64,000 bases of DNA from Yanshouia hominis (lineage in GTDB: Bacteria > Bacillota > Clostridia > Oscillospirales > Ruminococcaceae): contig JACRTB010000003.1 in the NCBI GenBank assembly GCA_014385025.1, forward strand, positions 62,001 through 126,000, read 5' to 3'. Below the pieces are notes generated by a model. The model ran no database searches and was not told the DNA's origin. It was given only the letters and a program-made list of their open reading frames with translations. How positions within the stretch are numbered: position 1 is the first letter of the stretch; every line of letters starts with the position of its first letter. Position numbers and translations under genes: made by a program. Positions 44,534-53,179 of this stretch are shown here, one piece after another.

Positions 44534-45564
44534 GGCTCCCCCCGCAGGGCGAGCATCGAGCGGACCACCGCCGTCTCGAGCAGCACCCGTTCGTCGCAGG
44601 AGGCGCTTTTCAGGGTGGTTTCCGCCTCGCAGAGAATCTCGCAGACCCGCTGCACCCGCTTGGCGTCCAGCCCGCTGGAATCCCGCAGGGCATTGGAGGC
44701 CTTCCACGCGAAGCGGTAGGAGAAGTCGGCTGCAAGGTCCGCGCCGCTTTTCCCCGCGGAACGCGCGGCACAACCCCGCGCAAGGTCGGAAAAGGCTCCG
44801 CCAAGATTTGCGAGAATCAGAGCGGCGGGCTGACGGGAGCGCAGCAGAGCGTCAATCTCATCGAGCACCGGCTGCGGGCGGCGGCGCAGCATCAGCTTTG
44901 CCACCGCATAGAGATCGGCCGAGATGGTTCCCGTGCAGAGGGTGCGGATCATTGCGGCGGTGATCGGGCGGCCCTGCGCGTAGGCGCAGAGCTTATCACA
45001 TTCGTTGAGAAGTGCCGAGAGATCATCGCCGCAGCGTTCGATCAGCAGGTTGGCCTCATCCGGAGAAAGCTCGCAGCCTTTTTTTTGGCAGCGGTTTCGC
45101 AGGGTGGCGCGCAGCTCGGCGGGGGTGCGGCGGTTGAGGGTCATCACCGCCCCGGCGGCGTCGGCCGCGGCGTGCAGGCGCTTGGCGTTCTTTCCTTTTT
45201 TGAGGTCGAGGGAGCCCGCCTCGCAGACAAGCAGAAGGGTCGAGTCGGGCGGGATTTCTCCGAGCAGGGCACAGAGCGACTTGCAGTCCGGTTCCGAAAG
45301 CTGCTCCGGAGCAAGGTCCGCCACCTCGGTGACCCGCCTTCCGCCGAACATCGAGAGAAGAGAAACGGCGTCGGCAAGCGCCGGAAGGTCGAGCCGCTTT
45401 CCGTCGAAGCGGTCGGGGTCCGCTCCGTCGGTGCAGAGACGTGAAATCAATTTTTTGCGGTAAAGGGAAAGCAGGGCGGGTTCATCCCCGAACAGGAGAT
45501 AAACGCCGCGCGCCTCACGCAGCGAAAGCTCCTTTTTGACCGCCTCTTCATTTTGCAGAATCAT
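44527..45564 (-). CDS. holA: DNA polymerase III delta subunit
   Basis: The 345-residue clamp-loader subunit opens the sliding clamp with delta' and tau. It starts with VYLLFGDEPALLSLYRKKLI, the delta family signature, and contains the AAA-like fold without a P-loop, then VMTLNRRTPAELRATLRNRCQKKGCELSPDEANLLIERCGDDLSALLNECDKL, characteristic of HolA. GGAGG lies 7 bp before the chosen ATG. It overlaps comEC by 4 bp upstream, an order (comEC-holA) common in Firmicutes. Confidence 0.92.
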   Translation of the reverse strand: MILQNEEAVKKELSLREARGVYLLFGDEPALLSLYRKKLISRLCTDGADPDRFDGKRLDLPALADAVSLLSMFGGRRVTEVADLAPEQLSEPDCKSLCALLGEIPPDSTLLLVCEAGSLDLKKGKNAKRLHAAADAAGAVMTLNRRTPAELRATLRNRCQKKGCELSPDEANLLIERCGDDLSALLNECDKLCAYAQGRPITAAMIRTLCTGTISADLYAVAKLMLRRRPQPVLDEIDALLRSRQPAALILANLGGAFSDLARGCAARSAGKSGADLAADFSYRFAWKASNALRDSSGLDAKRVQRVCEILCEAETTLKSASCDERVLLETAVVRSMLALRGEPC

Positions 45565-47603
45565 GGGATGTCCTCCAAGCGGACGCGAAGATGCACGATG
45601 GTTTCCCCGAGCGGCAAGGCCCGGCCGTATTTTCCTATTATAGCACATTCCTGTTCGGATTTTAACAGGGAGGCTTCGGAAAATACAGTCCGATATCCGC
45701 CGCCTTCCCGGAGCAGTTCCGCCGCACCGAAGAGAAGCGCCTCACCGGGAGGTTCACAGGGAATGAGCCGGGCCGCACCGCAGAAGCGGCGCAGTGTCAG
45801 GGAATCGGAGGCGGCGACCCGCCGTGTCCCGCCGAAGCGGCCGAGCAGGCGGAAAAGGGGAAGCTCGGCCCGCTCTCCATCCGACAGGAGCACTCCGTCG
45901 ATCTGCCAGACTCCGAGACGCGTGAGCGCGTCGGCGAGGGCGTCGGCTTCCCAGATGTCGGCGGGAGTGCCGAGAACGACCGCACGTGTGCCCCGCGAAA
46001 TCGAGACGGCGCCCTTCTCGGTAATCAGAAGGTCGGCGTGGTTTCGGAAAAGAGCCGCTGAAAGGACCGCTGCGGTGAGAAAGACGGCGCACCATCCGAG
46101 CAGGGCGGCCCGGAAAACGCCCCCGCCCGGACGGCGGGCCAGCAGCAGAACCGCAAGGCACAGCAGCCCGGCCAGCCCCGCCGTCTGCCAGCAAAAGGAG
46201 ATTCCCAGCTGTGCGAAGGGCAGTGCGGAAAAGAATCGGGCGGTCAGGATCAGCAGCAGCGCCAGCCCCCGGCAGGCGGGCAGCAGAATGGCGCAAAGCC
46301 CCGGAAAAACAAAGGAAAAGAGCAGGGACAGCAATCCCAGCGTCATCATCGGGGCGATGATTCCCACCACCAGCAGGTTGGCGGCGATGCCCAGCAGCGG
46401 AAAAAGCCCGAAGGAGGCAAGCAGCGCGGGAGCGGCGCCGGCCTGTGCGGCAAGTCCGGCGGAAAGATTTGCCGCAAGCCAGCTTCGCGCCGCGCCCGGC
46501 GCTTTCCCGGCGAGCAGGCGCTCGAAGGGGGCTGACAGAAGGGCGATTCCTGCCACCGCGCCGAACGAAAGCTGGAAGGAAGCGCTCAGAATCGCGCCGG
46601 GATTCTGAACCGCCATCAGCACGCCCGCCGCCGACAGGGAGGTGAGGGTGTCGCCGCGTCTGCCGAGCAGATCCCCGATTTGCGCGAGGGTGAGCATCAC
46701 CGCGGCCCGCACGACCGAGCTGCCCGCTCCGGTCAGCAGTGCGAAGCCCCAGCAGAAGCCGATCAGAAAAAAGGCGCGCCGCCGTTCTTGTACGAACGGG
46801 GCGAGAAAAAGCGAAACCATCCGGCTCAGGATTACAAGGTGCAGCCCGGACACCACCAGCAGGTGGGAAAGCCCGCTGCGCCGGAAGCTCGCGTTCAGCC
46901 CGGCGGAGAGCCGGGAACGATCGCCGACCAGCATTGCCGCGAGCACCTCGCCGGTTTCCCCCGGCGCGAGGATATGAATCCGGTCCGCGAGAAAGGCGCG
47001 CCAGCGGATCAGGCGGGCGGAGAAATGAGGGGAGTCAAGAGGATCGCCGGGAAGCAGCCGCACAAGCCGGAGACGCACCGGGCCGGAAAGCAGCTCCCGC
47101 TCCTTCGGAGGTTCGGAGCAGACCGCCTCGCACCGCAGCGTCTCTCCCGGCGAAAAGCGTTCCTCCGTATAGCCGCTCACCACCGCCTCGGCCGCGGCGC
47201 GGCCCGTATCAGATTCCAGCACGGCGCGCCCTGAGTAGCGCCGGTAGGCCCCGCGCTGCACCGCTTCCTCGATGGTGAGGGTGACCGAGACCGGGCGGCC
47301 CGGCGCGAGCAGCGGCAGCAGGCGGACCTGAATAAGCCCCCTGTGGCCCAGGACCGCCGCCAGGCCGAGCAGGGAGAAAAGGGCCAGAAGCGGCAGAAAA
47401 TGCCGTGGGCTTCCCTGCGAGAGCCACCCGATGCAGAGGATGCCTCCGGCGGCGCAGGGGAGAAACGTCCACCCCGGCAGAGCCAGCAGCAGCCAGACGG
47501 TGAGCAGAAAGGCGCATCCCATCCAGAAAAGCGACCTTCGGACGGCGCCTAATGCGGACAGGGGCATTCTGAGCGCGGCGGTTTGGTTTTGAAGGGTTTT
47601 CAT
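45561..47603 (-). CDS. comEC: ComEC/Rec2-family DNA uptake channel
   Basis: The 680-residue polytopic protein has an N-terminal DUF4131-like region with two or three helices, an OB-like loop and the competence domain with LAAMLVGDRSRLSAGLNASFRRSGLSHLLVVSGLHLVIL and several helices. The C-terminal extracellular metallo-beta-lactamase-like part is degenerate: the region that should carry a THxDxDH motif reads VLLSDGERAELPLF, and no DVGQGDS motif is present. ComEC carries single DNA strands into the cell. No other competence genes are near. The start follows the 71-residue HTH gene, overlapping it by 4 bp. Confidence 0.9.
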   Translation of the reverse strand: MKTLQNQTAALRMPLSALGAVRRSLFWMGCAFLLTVWLLLALPGWTFLPCAAGGILCIGWLSQGSPRHFLPLLALFSLLGLAAVLGHRGLIQVRLLPLLAPGRPVSVTLTIEEAVQRGAYRRYSGRAVLESDTGRAAAEAVVSGYTEERFSPGETLRCEAVCSEPPKERELLSGPVRLRLVRLLPGDPLDSPHFSARLIRWRAFLADRIHILAPGETGEVLAAMLVGDRSRLSAGLNASFRRSGLSHLLVVSGLHLVILSRMVSLFLAPFVQERRRAFFLIGFCWGFALLTGAGSSVVRAAVMLTLAQIGDLLGRRGDTLTSLSAAGVLMAVQNPGAILSASFQLSFGAVAGIALLSAPFERLLAGKAPGAARSWLAANLSAGLAAQAGAAPALLASFGLFPLLGIAANLLVVGIIAPMMTLGLLSLLFSFVFPGLCAILLPACRGLALLLILTARFFSALPFAQLGISFCWQTAGLAGLLCLAVLLLARRPGGGVFRAALLGWCAVFLTAAVLSAALFRNHADLLITEKGAVSISRGTRAVVLGTPADIWEADALADALTRLGVWQIDGVLLSDGERAELPLFRLLGRFGGTRRVAASDSLTLRRFCGAARLIPCEPPGEALLFGAAELLREGGGYRTVFSEASLLKSEQECAIIGKYGRALPLGETIVHLRVRLEDIP

Positions 47604-47815
47604 CGCATCATCCCGGGAAAGTCGGTACGAAAGAGCAGGTAATCGACGCTCACCCGATAGAGATCGGCCAGAGCAATCAAAATTTCAAGCGGCGGGGCGT
47701 TGGCCCCGTTTTCATAAGCCGAATAGGCGCTTCGGCTGATCTTCAGCCGGTCGGCAAGCTCCTTCTGAGTCCAGTCGCGGTCCTCACGCAGATCCCGTAT
47801 CCGTGTCCTGATCAC
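47600..47815 (-). CDS. XRE-family helix-turn-helix regulator
   Basis: The 71-residue protein is almost entirely one Cro/C1-type domain: IRDLREDRDWTQKELADRLKISRSAYSAYENGANAPPLEILIALADLYRVSVDYLL. It is co-transcribed with comEC, overlapping it by 4 bp. A nested palindrome lies 38-78 bp before its start codon at the expected promoter position, so it is likely an autorepressor also setting comEC and holA expression. Short HTH proteins of this kind also occur as antitoxins, but no toxin is adjacent. Confidence 0.88.
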   Translation of the reverse strand: MIRTRIRDLREDRDWTQKELADRLKISRSAYSAYENGANAPPLEILIALADLYRVSVDYLLFRTDFPGMMR

Positions 47816-47852
47816 CCGCTCACCCCCTGTGAATTATGCACATATTATAAAT

Positions 47853-47893
47853 GACATAAATTCTGTCACAGTTTGTTTGACAGAATTTATGTC
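47853..47893. promoter_or_regulatory. Nested palindromic operator upstream of the XRE gene
   Basis: GACATAAATTCTGTC (47853-47867) and its reverse complement GACAGAATTTATGTC (47879-47893) form a 16-bp inverted repeat. Each half is itself a GACA-N7-TGTC dyad. A TATAAT element on the minus strand lies just downstream, at 47844-47849. Two dimer sites for the adjacent regulator are the simplest reading. Confidence 0.7.
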
Positions 47894-47990
47894 GAAAAAT
47901 GGCGAAATCAGAGAGGACATGCCGTTTTCGCCGCCGCTGCCGGTAAGGCTCGTTCTATTTTGGCGGCGCAGGCACGAAATATTCCGAAAG

Positions 47991-48027
47991 AAAACCCCTT
48001 CCGCCCGGAACATACGGGCGGAAGGGG
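47991..48027 (-). terminator. Terminator of the phosphoribosyltransferase gene
   Basis: CCCCTTCCGCCCG pairs with CGGGCGGAAGGGG around a 7-base loop. On the minus strand TTTTCTTT follows. Confidence 0.85.
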
Positions 48028-48047
48028 CACGGAGGCGGACACCGAAA

Positions 48048-48587
48048 TCAGTGAAAAAAAAGAGGCAGGGGCGAGAGAAAGAGAATATCGCCGCGTTCGG
48101 CCGCGCTGCCTTCGGCAAGAACCGCGGCGCAGGCGGCAATCTTCCCCCTGCTCTGCCGGACCAGTTCCTTGAGCGCGTTGAGGGATTCGCCGGTCGAGAT
48201 GACATCATCGACAATCAGCACCCGTTTTTCCGCAAGGGCGTCCATGTCGTGCCGGTCAAGATAAAGCGTCTGGCGGTTGGCCGTGGTGATTGATTTTACC
48301 TCGACCGCCACCGGATCACTCATATAGAGCTTTTTTGCCTTGCGGGCGGGATAGTAATTTTTCCCCGACTGGCGCGCCATCTCATAGGCAAGGGGAATCC
48401 CCTTCGATTCGGCGGTCACGATGACGTCAAAATCGGGCACGCGGGTGAGCAGTTCCTTCGCGCAGGCGACGGTCAGCTCGACATCCGAGAACATGATGAA
48501 CGCGGCGATCGACATTTTTTTGTTGAGCGGGCAGATGGGAAGCTCCCGCTCAAGCCCCGCGACCTTGAGACGATAGGTTTTTTCCAT
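48048..48587 (-). CDS. Purine phosphoribosyltransferase (adenine PRT family)
   Basis: The 179-residue enzyme has the PRPP-binding motif VLIVDDVISTGES near residue 125 and a hood region starting PICPLNKKMSIAAF. Overall it resembles adenine/xanthine phosphoribosyltransferases (type I PRT fold) that salvage a base to the nucleotide. The LTRVPDFDVIVTAESKGIPLAYEMA block is the usual base-side loop. The specific base is not decided by eye; annotators often call such proteins adenine phosphoribosyltransferase-like. It is separated from the HIT gene by 27 bp, probably in the same operon. Confidence 0.82.
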   Translation of the reverse strand: MEKTYRLKVAGLERELPICPLNKKMSIAAFIMFSDVELTVACAKELLTRVPDFDVIVTAESKGIPLAYEMARQSGKNYYPARKAKKLYMSDPVAVEVKSITTANRQTLYLDRHDMDALAEKRVLIVDDVISTGESLNALKELVRQSRGKIAACAAVLAEGSAAERGDILFLSPLPLFFH

Positions 48588-48614
48588 ATGTTTTGTCTCC
48601 TTTGATCCATGAGG

Positions 48615-48953
48615 TCAGCCGGGAGGCCACCCCAGATTGCGTCCGGCCAGCAGGTGGAAGTGAAGATGCCCCACCGTCTGTCCGCCCTCCTCGCCGCAGT
48701 TGGTCACAACGCGGAAGCCCTTTTCCAGCTTTTCGCGCCGGGCAATTTCAGCGATCACCTCATAGATATGCGCGACGACGGCGCTGTTTTCCGGGGTGAT
48801 CTCAGCCGCCGAACCAATGTGCCGCTTGGGGATGACAACCGCATGAAAGGGAGCCTTGGGGTCAATGTCGCGGAACGCCAGCACCTGTTCGTCCTCATAG
48901 ACCTTGGTGCTGGGGATTTCTCCGCCGGCAATGCCGCAAAACAGACAATCCAT
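48615..48953 (-). CDS. HIT-family nucleotide hydrolase
   Basis: The 112-residue protein begins CLFCGIAGGEIPS with the zinc-site cysteines of the HinT branch and ends with the HIT motif GHLHFHLLAG. HinT-like enzymes hydrolyse AMP-lysine, AMP-N-phosphoramidates and similar nucleotide conjugates. The ATG at 48951-48953 has AAGGAGG 8 bp upstream. It is located between alaS and a purine salvage gene, a common clostridial neighbourhood for hinT. Confidence 0.92.
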   Translation of the reverse strand: MDCLFCGIAGGEIPSTKVYEDEQVLAFRDIDPKAPFHAVVIPKRHIGSAAEITPENSAVVAHIYEVIAEIARREKLEKGFRVVTNCGEEGGQTVGHLHFHLLAGRNLGWPPG

Positions 48954-49100
48954 AGACAAATCCTCCTTTTTGATGGCTTTGGAAATGCAGTGTATCCGAT
49001 CGGATGGCCGGGCCTTCTTCCGCGGGCGTGTCCGGCGGCGTGTCCGCGGAAACCGCCCCGGTCTGCCGGCACGCGGCAGGAAAGCCCGGCCCGAATCCGG

Positions 49101-51758
49101 TCAGTCCTTTTTGACCTGCTCGGCCAGCAGCTCCGGGGCCTTGGCGAGCGCCTCGTCCACCCGGAACACCTCCGAGGTGCCGCCCATGGCCGAATCTGGC
49201 TTGCCGCCGCCCGAGCCTCCGACCAGAGCGGTCAGGGCCTTAACGAGCTTGCCGGCGTGCACGCCCTTTCCGATGGCGTCCTTCGAGGCGGCCACGAGGA
49301 TGGCCGCCTTCTTTTCCCCGGCGGCGGTAAGCACCGCCACAATCGCGCCGGGGCGTTCCTTGACCTTGTCGCCGAGGGTGCGCAGCGCGTCGGGGCGGGC
49401 GTCGTTGAAGGAAGCGGTGACCAGATAAACGCCGCCGATCTCCTTGGCATTGGCAAAGAGTCCCGCGATCTGGCTGTCGGCAAGCTTCTGGCTCATCGAA
49501 TCGATCTGACGGTCGCGCTCCTTGAGATCGCTTTGCAGAGCGGCGATCTTGGAGGGAAGATCGGAGCTGCTGCCGGCCTTGAGCAGTTCGCAACAGGCGC
49601 CGAGGTCTTTCTCCATCTCGCCGATGTGGCGCAGCACACCGAGGCCGGTGACCGCTTCGATGCGGCGCACGCCGGCGGCAACCGACGACTCCTTGAGAAT
49701 CTTGAAGAGGCCGAGCTTGGCGGTGTTGTCTGCATGGGTGCCGCCGCAGAGCTCGATGGAGCGTCCGCCGATATCGACCACGCGGACGACGTCACCGTAT
49801 TTTTCAGAGAAAAGCGCCATCGCGCCCTTGGCCTTCGCCTCCTCCTGACTCATCTCGGAGACGGTGACCGGCAGGCAGGCAAGAATCAAACTGTTGACCA
49901 GCATCTCGATCTTCATCAGCTCGTCGGAGGTGACAGCGGCGAAATGGGTAAAGTCGAAGCGGCAGCAGTCGGCGTCAACCAGCTGTCCGGCCTGGTGCAC
50001 ATGGCTTCCCAGCACCTCGCGCAACGCATACTGAAGCAAATGGGCGGCGGTATGGTTGCGCATGATGGACTGGCGGCGGGGACGAAGAACGGCGGCGGTC
50101 ACTTCGCTGCCTGCCAGCAGGCTGCCCTTCTGCATCCGGCCGAGGTGCAGGAACTGACCGGTCGGGGATTTCTTGCAGTCGTAAACCTCAAAGACCGACT
50201 GGCCGTCGGTGATGGTGCCGACGTCGCCCACCTGGCCGCCGCTTTCGGCATAGAAGGGGGTGGAGTCGAGGACAAGGGCGGCGGAGTCTCCCTCCCCGAG
50301 CCCATCGGCAAGAGCGCCGTCCGCTACGATCGCGGCGACGCGGGTTTTGCATTCTCCGGCGGCATAGCCGCAGAAAACGGTCTTGTGGTCGAGCGAGGCG
50401 AGAACATCATCCTTCCAGCTCACGTCGCCGATGCCTTCCTCGCGGGCGCGGCGGGCGCGCTCGCGCTGTTCGTTCATCAGCTTGCCAAAGGCGGCTTCGT
50501 CAAGAGAAATGTGATGTTCCTCCAGGATTTCACGGGTCAGATCGATCGGGAAACCGAAGGTGTCGTAGAGCTTGAAGGCAAGATCACCGGAAAGGCGGCG
50601 CTCGCCCTCGGCTATCTTTTCGCTTTCAATCTTGTCAACGATTGAGTTGAGCAGCTCCATGCCGGAATCGATGGTGCGGGAGAAGCGATCCTCCTCCATC
50701 CGGACGACCTTGACGATATAGTCGCGGTGGTCCACGAGATCAGGGTAGGCGACCTTGTTTTCCTCGATCACCGTGTCAACGACCTCAAAGAGGAAGGGCT
50801 TGTGGATGCCGAGCAGGCGGCCATGACGGGCGGCGCGGCGGAGCAGGCGGCGCAGAACGTAGCCGCGTCCCTCGTTGGAGGGAACAACCCCGTCGTTGAT
50901 CATCATCGTCGTCGAGCGGACATGGTCTGTGATGACGCGCAGCGAGACGTCCTTGGAGGCGTCCTGCTTGTAGGTGACGCCGGCGATGCGGCTGATGTGG
51001 CCCATGATCCGCTGGACGGTATCGACTTCAAAGAGGTTATCCACCCCCTGCATGACGCAGGCCAGGCGTTCGAGGCCCATGCCGGTATCGATGTTGGGAT
51101 GTGCGAGCGGCTCATAGTGGCCGTTCCCGTCCGAATTGAACTGGGTAAAGACGAGGTTCCAGATTTCGATATAGCGGTCGCACTCGCAGCCGACCCCGCA
51201 GTCGGGCCTGCCGCAGCCGTATTTCTCACCGCGGTCGAAGTGGATTTCTGAGCAGGGCCCGCAGGGGCCGGAGCCGATTTCCCAGAAATTATCCTCCTTG
51301 CCCATGCGGATGATGCGCTCGGGCGGGATGCCGACCTCGTTGACCCAGATGTCGCGGGCTTCGTCGTCATCCTCATAGATGGTGATCCAGAGCAGCTCCT
51401 TGGGGATCTCGAGCACCCGGGTCAGGAACTCCCAAGCCCAGGCAGTGGCCTCATGCTTGAAATAGTCGCCGAACGAGAAGTTGCCGAGCATTTCAAAGTA
51501 GGTGCCGTGGCGGGCGGTCTTGCCGACGTTCTCGATGTCGGGAGTGCGGATGCATTTCTGGCAGGAGGTGGCGCGTTTCCTCGGCGGCGTCTCGATGCCG
51601 GTGAAGTATTTTTTCAGCGGCGCCATCCCCGAGTTGATGAGAAGAAGGCTGTTGTCGTCGCGCGGGACGAGCGGCGCGGAGGGGAGGATAATGTGCCCTT
51701 TGCTTTCGTAAAACTTGAGAAATTTACTGCGCAGGTCGTTGAGTCCGGTCCATTCCAT
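49101..51758 (-). CDS. alaS: Alanyl-tRNA synthetase
   Basis: The 885-residue enzyme charges tRNA-Ala and edits Ser- and Gly-tRNA. The class II core is at 1-440 (LRSKFLKFYESKGHIILPSAPLVP, then EMLGNFSFGDYFKHEA). The editing domain has zinc ligands in NHTAAHLLQYALREVLG and ELCGGTHADNTAKLG. The C-terminal DHHA1 domain contains GGSGGGKPDSAMGG. Length is standard. The ATG at 51758 has only a weak ribosome site. A T-box leader precedes it, so expression rises when alanine charging falls. Confidence 0.97.
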   Translation of the reverse strand: MEWTGLNDLRSKFLKFYESKGHIILPSAPLVPRDDNSLLLINSGMAPLKKYFTGIETPPRKRATSCQKCIRTPDIENVGKTARHGTYFEMLGNFSFGDYFKHEATAWAWEFLTRVLEIPKELLWITIYEDDDEARDIWVNEVGIPPERIIRMGKEDNFWEIGSGPCGPCSEIHFDRGEKYGCGRPDCGVGCECDRYIEIWNLVFTQFNSDGNGHYEPLAHPNIDTGMGLERLACVMQGVDNLFEVDTVQRIMGHISRIAGVTYKQDASKDVSLRVITDHVRSTTMMINDGVVPSNEGRGYVLRRLLRRAARHGRLLGIHKPFLFEVVDTVIEENKVAYPDLVDHRDYIVKVVRMEEDRFSRTIDSGMELLNSIVDKIESEKIAEGERRLSGDLAFKLYDTFGFPIDLTREILEEHHISLDEAAFGKLMNEQRERARRAREEGIGDVSWKDDVLASLDHKTVFCGYAAGECKTRVAAIVADGALADGLGEGDSAALVLDSTPFYAESGGQVGDVGTITDGQSVFEVYDCKKSPTGQFLHLGRMQKGSLLAGSEVTAAVLRPRRQSIMRNHTAAHLLQYALREVLGSHVHQAGQLVDADCCRFDFTHFAAVTSDELMKIEMLVNSLILACLPVTVSEMSQEEAKAKGAMALFSEKYGDVVRVVDIGGRSIELCGGTHADNTAKLGLFKILKESSVAAGVRRIEAVTGLGVLRHIGEMEKDLGACCELLKAGSSSDLPSKIAALQSDLKERDRQIDSMSQKLADSQIAGLFANAKEIGGVYLVTASFNDARPDALRTLGDKVKERPGAIVAVLTAAGEKKAAILVAASKDAIGKGVHAGKLVKALTALVGGSGGGKPDSAMGGTSEVFRVDEALAKAPELLAEQVKKD

Positions 51759-52113
51759 AGAGAAAAATCACATCCTGTTTGATTATTTTGAGGGTTGTTG
51801 TTCCTATTGTTGACGCATCCAAAACGCGTATAACAAGCTTTTTCGGGGGAAAAATAAAACACCTCCGCCCCAAAGTTGGGACGAAAGTGATCATTCCGTG
51901 GTACCACCCAAATTGCAGCGGAAAAGAATCCCTGCTGCCGCTTTTCTCCGCTTAACGCGCGGAAACGCCGCGGTTCGCCGCCGCGGTGCTCTGAAACGGC
52001 TTCCGTTTTCCCTTTTCGGGCGGCTTCCAGCGTCCCGCCCTCTCTGTGCAAAAGAGGTGCAAACGGTTGATTTCTTCTTTGCATCTGTCTGTTGTTCAAA
52101 TTTTCTGATCGGC
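51759..52113 (-). promoter_or_regulatory. T-box riboswitch leader of alaS
   Basis: On the minus strand the conserved core AATTTGGGTGGTACCACGG lies at 51896-51914. A terminator stem built from GTCCCAAC and GGGGCGGAGG ends in TTTTATTTTT at about 51848-51858. The upstream 200 bases form GC-rich stems as expected for stem I with an AGAGAGGG segment. The uncharged tRNA-Ala would stabilise the antiterminator. The specifier codon was not assigned with certainty. Confidence 0.9.
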
Positions 52114-52119
52114 AGAATT

Positions 52120-52148
52120 ATTATAGGAGTTCTGTCGGAGAATGTCAA
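52120..52148 (-). promoter_or_regulatory. Consensus promoter of alaS
   Basis: TTGACA and TATAAT with a 17-bp spacer on the minus strand, placing the transcript start near 52113 and the T-box about 200 bases downstream. Confidence 0.88.
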
Positions 52149-52250
52149 GAAGAATGGCGGAAAGATGCGAAAATTCGGGCCCGTGCGCAAAGAGGCGCCC
52201 CGCCGTTCGGTAACATAAGGAAAATTAAAAAAATAATTTTTCCAAAATGC

Positions 52251-52278
52251 TTGACTTTTTTGGCAAAGGGAATATAAT
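52251..52278 (+). promoter_or_regulatory. Promoter of the rubrerythrin gene
   Basis: TTGACT and TATAAT are 16 bp apart, about 70 bp before the start codon, within AT-rich DNA. No clear PerR box was seen. Confidence 0.75.
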
Positions 52279-52346
52279 AAAAATCAAGAATTATTATTAT
52301 ATTTGTTTTGGGATGAAAGAGCACAGAATTGAAAGGAGTTTTTCAC

Positions 52347-52889
52347 ATGAGCAAAAGTTTGAAGGGGACCAAGACCGAGGCCAATCTGATGACCGCATTC
52401 GCCGGTGAGAGCCAGGCCCACACCAAGTATAAGTATTATGCCTCCAAGGCCAAGAAGGAAGGCTACGTCCAGATCGGCGATCTTTTTGAGGAAACTGCCA
52501 ATAACGAAAAGGAGCACGCCAAGATCTGGTTCAAGCTGCTGCACGACGGCATGCCCGATACCGACGCCAACCTGCTCGATGCTGCCGAGGGTGAGAACTA
52601 CGAGTGGACCGATATGTATGCCGGTTTTGCCAAGGTCGCCAAGGAAGAGGGCTTCGACAAGATTGCTTTCCTCTTCGAGGCGGTCGGTGCGATTGAAAAG
52701 AGCCACGAGGAACGCTACCGCAAGCTGCTCGCCAATGTCAAGGAGAACGCCGTCTTTATCAAGGGTGAGAAGGTCATGTGGCAGTGCGCCAACTGCGGCC
52801 ATATTGTGATCGGCACGAAGGCTCCCGAGGTGTGCCCGGTTTGCGATCACCCCAAGGCCTACTTCCAGGTGAAAGCCGAGAATTATTGA
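52347..52889 (+). CDS. rbr: Rubrerythrin
   Basis: The 180-residue peroxide-reducing protein protects anaerobes from oxidative stress. The ferritin-like diiron domain (about 1-140) has the ligand motifs [27 protein letters not shown] and [14 protein letters not shown]. The C-terminal rubredoxin domain has CANCGH and CPVCDH. The ATG at 52347 follows AAGGAG by 8 bp. It is a single-gene unit between its own promoter and terminator, and codon use suggests strong expression. Confidence 0.96.
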   Translation: MSKSLKGTKTEANLMTAFAGESQAHTKYKYYASKAKKEGYVQIGDLFEETANNEKEHAKIWFKLLHDGMPDTDANLLDAAEGENYEWTDMYAGFAKVAKEEGFDKIAFLFEAVGAIEKSHEERYRKLLANVKENAVFIKGEKVMWQCANCGHIVIGTKAPEVCPVCDHPKAYFQVKAENY

Positions 52890-52895
52890 TGAAAC

Positions 52896-52933
52896 AGAAC
52901 TCCCGCGGCACAAATTGCCGCGGGAGTTCTTCG
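52896..52933 (+). terminator. Terminator of rubrerythrin
   Basis: AACTCCCGCGGCA and TGCCGCGGGAGTT form a perfect 13-bp stem with loop CAAAT, followed by CTTCG, 8 bp after the stop. Confidence 0.85.
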
Positions 52934-52944
52934 TTACGGAAACC

Positions 52945-53003
52945 AACCGGCTCTGCCGGTGGGGGTATCCCGTAAAAAACTTCCGCTTCAAGCATTGAGC
53001 GAA
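52945..53003 (-). repeat. Dispersed intergenic repeat, copy 3
   Basis: On the minus strand it reads TTTCGCTCAATGCTTGAAGC, GGAAGTTTTTTACGG, then CCACCGGCAGAGCCGGTTGG, matching copy 2 at 33187 in order and spacing and copy 1 at 22588 more loosely. Confidence 0.55.
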
Positions 53004-53179
53004 ACGGGCCGCCAACAGCCAGCCTTACGGTGTAGAAAAACTTTCATTTCATGCGTCCGATTTCCGTCGAAGCGGGTAAAACCCCTCTTTTGTTCCGGAA
53101 ACGGATGTGTTATATTGAAGAGGCAAGAGCGGGAGCGCGAAGGCTGTCCGACAAAACAAAGTATGGAGGAAAAGAAAAC

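Noticed and set aside
48609-50645. Rightward frame of almost 680 codons opposite alaS and the HIT gene
   Set aside because: Antisense to alaS with its zinc and class II motifs intact.
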